A stretch of DNA of 64,000 bases from Streptococcus castoreus DSM 17536 (GTDB lineage: Bacteria; Bacillota; Bacilli; Lactobacillales; Streptococcaceae): positions 16,988-80,987 of the forward strand of contig NZ_AUKZ01000008.1 of NCBI RefSeq assembly GCF_000425025.1. Reading direction: 5' to 3'. Shown here piece by piece: positions 59,427-64,000 of this stretch. The translations under genes were made by a program, and so were the position numbers. Numbering within the stretch: the first letter of the stretch is position 1; the number at the start of each line of letters is the position of its first letter. The notes below the pieces were generated by a model, which worked only from the letters and a program-made list of their open reading frames with translations, had not been told where the DNA came from and searched no databases.

Positions 59427-60352
59427 TGGCAACCATTGATAAAAATAAATTCAAATTTGTTGAACTAGATAGCTATGCATCGGAAGCCATTGACGCTCCT
59501 GCTTACTCTTATTGGAAATCGGTGTTTAGACAGTTTTTTTCTCGGAAATCTACAATTTTGATGTTAGCTGTTTTAATTGCCATTATTTTAATGAGTTTTA
59601 TTTATCCGATGTTTGCGAACTATGATTTTGGAGATGTCAGTGATATTAACGATTTCTCTAAACGTTATATTGCACCTAATGCACAGTATTGGTTCGGAAC
59701 TGATATAAATGGGCAATCACTCTTTGATGGTGTTTGGTATGGTGCTAGAAATTCGATCTTAATTTCAGTTATTGCGACTGTTATTAATATGATTATAGGT
59801 GTTGTTATTGGTGGTCTTTGGGGTGTCTCAAAAGCTGTTGATAAAATCATGATTGAAGTTTACAACATTGTATCTAACCTGCCGCAAATGCTTATTATCA
59901 TTGTCTTAACCTATTCAATTGGTGCAGGATTCTGGAATTTGATTTTTGCGTTCTGTGTAACAGGGTGGATTGGAATTGCTTATTCTATTCGCGTACAGAT
60001 TTTGCGTTATCGTGATTTAGAGTATAATTTGGCTAGTCAAACTCTAGGGACACCAACTTATAAAATTATCACTAAAAACCTGTTGCCGCAATTGGTTTCA
60101 GTTATTGTGTCAATGCTATCTCTGTTATTGCCATCCTACATCTCGTCAGAAGCTTTCTTGTCATTCTTTGGTCTTGGTTTACCAATTTCAGAGCCGAGTT
60201 TAGGGCGATTGATTTCTAATTATTCAAACAACTTGACAACCAATGCTTATCTATTTTGGATTCCATTGACTACTCTTATTCTTGTTTCCTTACCTTTATA
60301 CATTGTAGGACAAAATCTAGCTGATGCTAGTGATCCGAGAACACATAGATAG
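59426..60352 (+). CDS. oppC: Oligopeptide ABC transporter permease OppC
   Basis: Second permease subunit, 308 residues, about six membrane segments, with the N-terminal cytoplasmic stretch, [20 protein letters not shown] and the coupling loop [22 protein letters not shown]. The start ATG at 59426 follows AAAGGAGGT; a GTG one codon earlier is less likely. Confidence 0.94.
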   Translation: MATIDKNKFKFVELDSYASEAIDAPAYSYWKSVFRQFFSRKSTILMLAVLIAIILMSFIYPMFANYDFGDVSDINDFSKRYIAPNAQYWFGTDINGQSLFDGVWYGARNSILISVIATVINMIIGVVIGGLWGVSKAVDKIMIEVYNIVSNLPQMLIIIVLTYSIGAGFWNLIFAFCVTGWIGIAYSIRVQILRYRDLEYNLASQTLGTPTYKIITKNLLPQLVSVIVSMLSLLLPSYISSEAFLSFFGLGLPISEPSLGRLISNYSNNLTTNAYLFWIPLTTLILVSLPLYIVGQNLADASDPRTHR

Positions 60353-60360
60353 GAGAAATC

Positions 60361-61431
60361 ATGACTGAAAAACCAAAAATTATACTAAGTGCTAAAAATG
60401 TTGTTGTGGAGTTTGATGTCCGTGATCGTGTTTTAACAGCTATTCGTGATGTTTCTCTTGAATTGTGTGAAGGTGAAGTTCTGGCTGTTGTTGGTGAATC
60501 GGGGTCTGGCAAGTCAGTTTTAACAAAGGCCTTTACAGGTATGTTAGAATCTAATGGTCGTGTGGCCTCAGGTACAATTAATTATCGTGGTCAAGAATTG
60601 ACGAAATTTAAGAAACACAAGGATTGGGAAGGTATTCGTGGTGCTAAAATTGCAACAATTTTCCAAGATCCAATGACTAGTTTAGATCCTATCCAAACGA
60701 TCGGAAGCCAAATAACTGAAGTTATTATCAAACATCAAAAAACCTCTAAATCGGAAGCTAAGCGACTTGCCATTGATTATATGGAGAAAGTTGGCATACC
60801 AGACCCTGAAAAACGTTTTAAAGAATATCCTTTTCAGTATTCGGGAGGGATGCGTCAGCGCATTGTTATCGCTATTGCTCTAGCTTGTCGCCCAGATATT
60901 CTTATTTGTGATGAACCGACAACAGCTTTGGATGTGACTATTCAAGCACAAATTATTGAATTGTTGAAGTCTCTTCAAAAGGAATATCATTTTACTATTA
61001 TCTTTATCACCCATGACCTAGGTGTTGTGGCAAGCATTGCTGATAAAGTTGCCGTTATGTATGCGGGGGAAATTATTGAATATGGAAAAGTTGAAGAGAT
61101 ATTCTATGATTCGCATCACCCTTATACTTGGAGTCTATTGTCTAGCCTACCGCAGTTAGCTGATGAAAAAGGAGTTCTTTTTTCAATACCAGGAACACCT
61201 CCATCATTATATAAACCAATTGTGGGGGATGCTTTTGCGCCGAGATCTCAGTATGCGATGGTTTTAGATTTTGAAGAAAGACCACCAGTATTTAATGTTT
61301 CTGATACTCATTGGGCAAAGACTTGGCTATTACACCCCGATGCCCCAAAAGTTCAAAAGCCGGCTGTTATTCAAGATTTGCACCAAAAAATCTTAGCTAA
61401 AATGTCACGGCAGGAGGAAGGAAATGTCTGA
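60361..61431 (+). CDS. oppD: Oligopeptide ABC transporter ATPase OppD
   Basis: ATPase of 356 residues: Walker [11 protein letters not shown]-loop [11 protein letters not shown], signature YSGGMRQRI, Walker [14 protein letters not shown]-loop ITHDLGVV, and the C-terminal oligopeptide-transporter extension ([13 protein letters not shown]). AGGAG upstream. It overlaps oppF by 8 bp. Confidence 0.95.
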   Translation: MTEKPKIILSAKNVVVEFDVRDRVLTAIRDVSLELCEGEVLAVVGESGSGKSVLTKAFTGMLESNGRVASGTINYRGQELTKFKKHKDWEGIRGAKIATIFQDPMTSLDPIQTIGSQITEVIIKHQKTSKSEAKRLAIDYMEKVGIPDPEKRFKEYPFQYSGGMRQRIVIAIALACRPDILICDEPTTALDVTIQAQIIELLKSLQKEYHFTIIFITHDLGVVASIADKVAVMYAGEIIEYGKVEEIFYDSHHPYTWSLLSSLPQLADEKGVLFSIPGTPPSLYKPIVGDAFAPRSQYAMVLDFEERPPVFNVSDTHWAKTWLLHPDAPKVQKPAVIQDLHQKILAKMSRQEEGNV

Positions 61432-62347
61432 AAAATTAGTTGAAGTCAAAAACCTAGAGATTTCCTTCGGAGAAGGAAAGAAAAAATTTGTTGCTGTCAA
61501 GAATGCTAACTTCTTCATAAAAAAAGGAGAGACCTTCTCTCTTGTTGGTGAATCAGGAAGTGGAAAAACAACTATCGGTCGGGCGATTATTGGTTTAAAT
61601 GAGACCAGTTCAGGTCAAATTCTTTATGATGGTAAAGTTATTAATGGTAAGATCTCTAAGGCTGAAACAAGTGACTTGATCCGTAAAATCCAAATGATTT
61701 TTCAAGATCCAGCCGCAAGTTTGAATGAACGTGCAACTGTTGACTACATCATTTCAGAAGGTCTTTACAATTTTAATTTGTTTAAGACGGATAAGGAGCG
61801 TCAAGAAAAGATAAAAAGCATGATGACTGAAGTGGGATTGTTGTCGGAACATTTAACACGTTATCCTCATGAGTTTTCAGGCGGACAACGCCAACGTATT
61901 GGAATTGCTAGAGCCTTAGTTATGGATCCAGAATTTGTTATTGCTGATGAACCAATCTCCGCTTTGGATGTTTCTGTTCGTGCACAGGTTTTAAATTTAC
62001 TCAAAAAAATGCAGATTGAAAAAGGGCTGACCTACCTCTTTATCGCACATGATCTTTCTGTTGTTCGTTTTATTTCAGACCGTATCGCAGTTATTCATAA
62101 AGGTGTTATTGTTGAGGTTGCAGAAACCGAAGAATTATTCAATCATCCTATTCATCCTTACACCAAATCGTTGCTTTCGGCGGTTCCTATTCCAGACCCG
62201 ATTTTAGAACGTCAAAAAGAACTTATCGTCTATGACCCAGATTGTCACGATTATTCTGAAGATAAACCATCAATGGTTGAGATTATCCCAAATCATTTTG
62301 TTTGGGCAAATCAAGCTGAAGTGGAAGTTTATAAGGAAAATCTTTGA
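61424..62347 (+). CDS. oppF: Oligopeptide ABC transporter ATPase OppF
   Basis: Second ATPase, 307 residues: Walker [11 protein letters not shown]-loop [11 protein letters not shown], signature FSGGQRQRI, Walker [12 protein letters not shown] and H-loop IAHDLSVV, with the [15 protein letters not shown]-terminal motif. GGAGGAAGG ribosome site. Last gene of opp; a terminator follows 98 bp later. Confidence 0.95.
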   Translation: MSEKLVEVKNLEISFGEGKKKFVAVKNANFFIKKGETFSLVGESGSGKTTIGRAIIGLNETSSGQILYDGKVINGKISKAETSDLIRKIQMIFQDPAASLNERATVDYIISEGLYNFNLFKTDKERQEKIKSMMTEVGLLSEHLTRYPHEFSGGQRQRIGIARALVMDPEFVIADEPISALDVSVRAQVLNLLKKMQIEKGLTYLFIAHDLSVVRFISDRIAVIHKGVIVEVAETEELFNHPIHPYTKSLLSAVPIPDPILERQKELIVYDPDCHDYSEDKPSMVEIIPNHFVWANQAEVEVYKENL

Positions 62348-62444
62348 ACAAGAAGTTCATGCTTTATCATACGAAGAGATCAAAGACAAGATGCTAGAAA
62401 CAGAAGCAGGGTCTCCCGAGTAGTATTTTTATCAAGCATGTAAG

Positions 62445-62480
62445 AAGCTAAGTTTCTCAGAAGAGGAATTTAGCTTTTTT
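62445..62480 (+). terminator. Intrinsic terminator of the opp operon
   Basis: A 14-bp stem allowing two G-U pairs (62445-62458 with 62463-62476), a 4-nt loop and T-run. Confidence 0.8.
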
Positions 62481-62536
62481 AAAAGGGTGTTTTGTCTCTG
62501 GTACCTTCCACCGACTAAGACCTAGATTTGATTAAA

Positions 62537-62565
62537 TTTACAAATATTAGTAAGTATGCTAAACT
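62537..62565 (+). promoter_or_regulatory. Promoter of the APC permease gene
   Basis: TTTACA (62537-62542), 17 bp, TAAACT (62560-62565) with a TG-C extension; 34 bp before the start codon. Confidence 0.65.
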
Positions 62566-62599
62566 GGGGAAACACAGTCCAGAAGTAGAAAGAGATTAG

Positions 62600-63994
62600 A
62601 TGAACATTTTTCGAAAAAAACAGATCTATCGCCCTAGGACGGAAATGCCTAGACACTTAAAAGTAGCTGATTTAGTATTTTTGGGTCTAGGATCAATGGT
62701 TGGAACAGGGATATTTACGATTACTGGCATTGGAGCTGCAACCTATGCAGGTCCGGCTTTAACGATTTCAATTATCATTTCAGCGCTAGCTATTGGTATA
62801 CTTGCACTATTTTATGCCGAATTTGCCTCACGTATTCCCTCTAATGGGGGTGCCTATAGTTACGTTTATGCCACGTTGGGAGAATTTCCAGCATGGCTTG
62901 TCGGCTGGTATATAATTATGGAGTTTCTAACAGCGGTATCTAGTGTTGCAGTTGGTTGGGGAAGCTATCTAAAGGGGTTATTAGCCAATTATGGTCTATA
63001 TTTGCCAACTGCGTTAAATGGGACCTTCAATCCGAAAAATGGAACGTATATTGACCTTTTACCCATTATGGTCATGCTAGTCGTCACGGGAATAGTTTTG
63101 ATGAATTCTAAAACCGCATTAAGATTTAATAGTTTTTTAGTTATTTTGAAGTTTTCAGCCCTCGCTTTATTTATCTTTGTAGGCCTTTTCTTTATTGATA
63201 GTCATAATTGGGCTAACTTTTCCCCGTATGGTTTTGGACAGGTTTATGGAGGAAAAACAGGGATATTTGCAGGAGCCTCGGTTATGTTTTTTGCATTTTT
63301 AGGATTTGAATCCATCTCAATGACAGTAGATGAAGTAAAAGATCCGCAAAAAACCATCCCCAAAGGAATCATCTTATCTCTAGCGATTGTTACGGTCCTG
63401 TATATTGTTGTTACCATGGTGTTGACAGGAATTGTTCATTATACGCAATTAACAGTCTCAGATGCAGTCGCCTTTTCCCTAAGGTATATTGGTCTTTATT
63501 GGGCAGCAGACTACGTTTCAATAGTGGCGATTTTTACCCTAATTACAGTATGCATTTCAATGACCTATGCTTTGGCAAGAACTGTCTACAGCATCAGTAG
63601 AGATGGTCTATTGCCTAGCTTCCTTTCGACGCTTAGCGAAAAAAATAAAGTTCCCCAAAAAGCAACAGTGATTGTAGGGCTATTTTCGATGATTAGTGCG
63701 GGTCTCTTTCCCCTATCAAGTTTAGCAGAGTTCGTCAATATTTGTACACTTGCCTATCTAATAATGATGTCCTTTGCACTGATCAGGCTCCGAAAACGAG
63801 AGGGAAGTCCAAAGTCAGGTGAATTTAAAACGCCCTTAGTACCCTATTTACCATTATTTTCGATACTAATCAGCGTGTCGTTCATGAGTCAATACACACT
63901 GTTTACGTGGGTAGCCTTTCTGACAAGCAGTATATTAGGGACACTAGTATATATTTTATACGGCTATAAGCACTCAAAAGAAAAAGGAGAATAA
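62600..63994 (+). CDS. APC-family amino acid permease
   Basis: 464-residue membrane protein with about twelve hydrophobic segments. It has the APC helix 1 motif GLGSMVGTGIFTITG, the helix 2-3 loop with EFASRIPSNGGAYSYVY, and FFAFLGFESISM in helix 6 with a following KDPQKTIPKGI. The sequence resembles YfnA/CAT-type permeases; the substrate cannot be assigned. It has its own promoter, separate from opp, and ends 6 bp before the window edge. Confidence 0.9.
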   Translation: MNIFRKKQIYRPRTEMPRHLKVADLVFLGLGSMVGTGIFTITGIGAATYAGPALTISIIISALAIGILALFYAEFASRIPSNGGAYSYVYATLGEFPAWLVGWYIIMEFLTAVSSVAVGWGSYLKGLLANYGLYLPTALNGTFNPKNGTYIDLLPIMVMLVVTGIVLMNSKTALRFNSFLVILKFSALALFIFVGLFFIDSHNWANFSPYGFGQVYGGKTGIFAGASVMFFAFLGFESISMTVDEVKDPQKTIPKGIILSLAIVTVLYIVVTMVLTGIVHYTQLTVSDAVAFSLRYIGLYWAADYVSIVAIFTLITVCISMTYALARTVYSISRDGLLPSFLSTLSEKNKVPQKATVIVGLFSMISAGLFPLSSLAEFVNICTLAYLIMMSFALIRLRKREGSPKSGEFKTPLVPYLPLFSILISVSFMSQYTLFTWVAFLTSSILGTLVYILYGYKHSKEKGE

Positions 63995-64000
63995 AATAAA

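Noticed and set aside
62232..62423. A 63-codon frame overlapping the end of oppF, ending after its stop
   Set aside because: It could suggest a frameshifted oppF C-terminus, but oppF already has normal length and motifs, and the frame has no ribosome site.

Overview
The window is a chromosomal segment of a low-GC, pyogenic-group Streptococcus. The closest fit from gene content is S. pyogenes, S. dysgalactiae or a near relative. Pointers are the Shr/Shp/HtsABC haem-uptake operon, an Isp-type secreted CHAP protein, a Scl-type collagen-like LPXTG protein, CodY, MecA, an RgpG/GacO-type polysaccharide initiator, the SUF operon in the order sufCDSUB, and a split gln/opp transporter set typical of streptococci. 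No rRNA, tRNA, intact insertion sequence, prophage or CRISPR array was seen. Nearly all genes are complete and tightly packed; only the first gene is cut by the window edge.

Layout. (1) 1-2.9 kb: sugar entry, with the 3' end of a sucrose PTS gene (scrA), fructokinase (scrK) and mannose-6-phosphate isomerase (manA). (2) 3.2-7.3 kb: secA, acpS, alr. (3) 7.4-22.8 kb: a secreted CHAP protein, then the ten-gene haem operon shr-shp-htsABC(siaABC)-siaDEFGH. Here surface receptors pass haem to a lipoprotein and an ABC importer, followed by a heterodimeric ABC pair and an ECF-like transporter. (4) 22.8-29.6 kb: recG, L-asparaginase, a HAD phosphatase fused to a MazG-like domain, a universal stress protein and an aminotransferase. 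(5) 29.9-33.1 kb: the collagen-like surface protein with a 13-C homopolymer upstream, codY and nicotinamidase. (6) 33.8-40.9 kb: gatCAB, rpmB, an Asp23-like protein with fakA, and an SPFH protein. (7) 41.0-52.4 kb: a 38-residue protein, a glutamine-type ABC transporter, uppP, mecA, rgpG and the suf operon. (8) 52.6-64 kb: two DacA-type carboxypeptidase genes, oppABCDF and an APC permease.

How it fits together. Several parts serve nutrition and its control. A near-perfect CodY box sits directly upstream of the codY promoter and another upstream of the opp promoter, linking the regulator to peptide import. The haem operon has a consensus promoter followed by an AT-rich palindrome that could be a metal-regulator operator. 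Cell-envelope genes (alr, uppP, rgpG, dacA-type genes, secA) recur throughout.

Most worth a second look: the second DacA paralogue keeps the SxxK motif but has lost the KTG triad and the serine of SxN; the HAD-MazG fusion; the poly-C tract and nine 36-bp repeats of the collagen-like gene; a codY terminator that looks built from IS3-family ends; a 28-bp perfect hairpin lacking a U-tract; and an attenuator-like hairpin between oppA and oppB.
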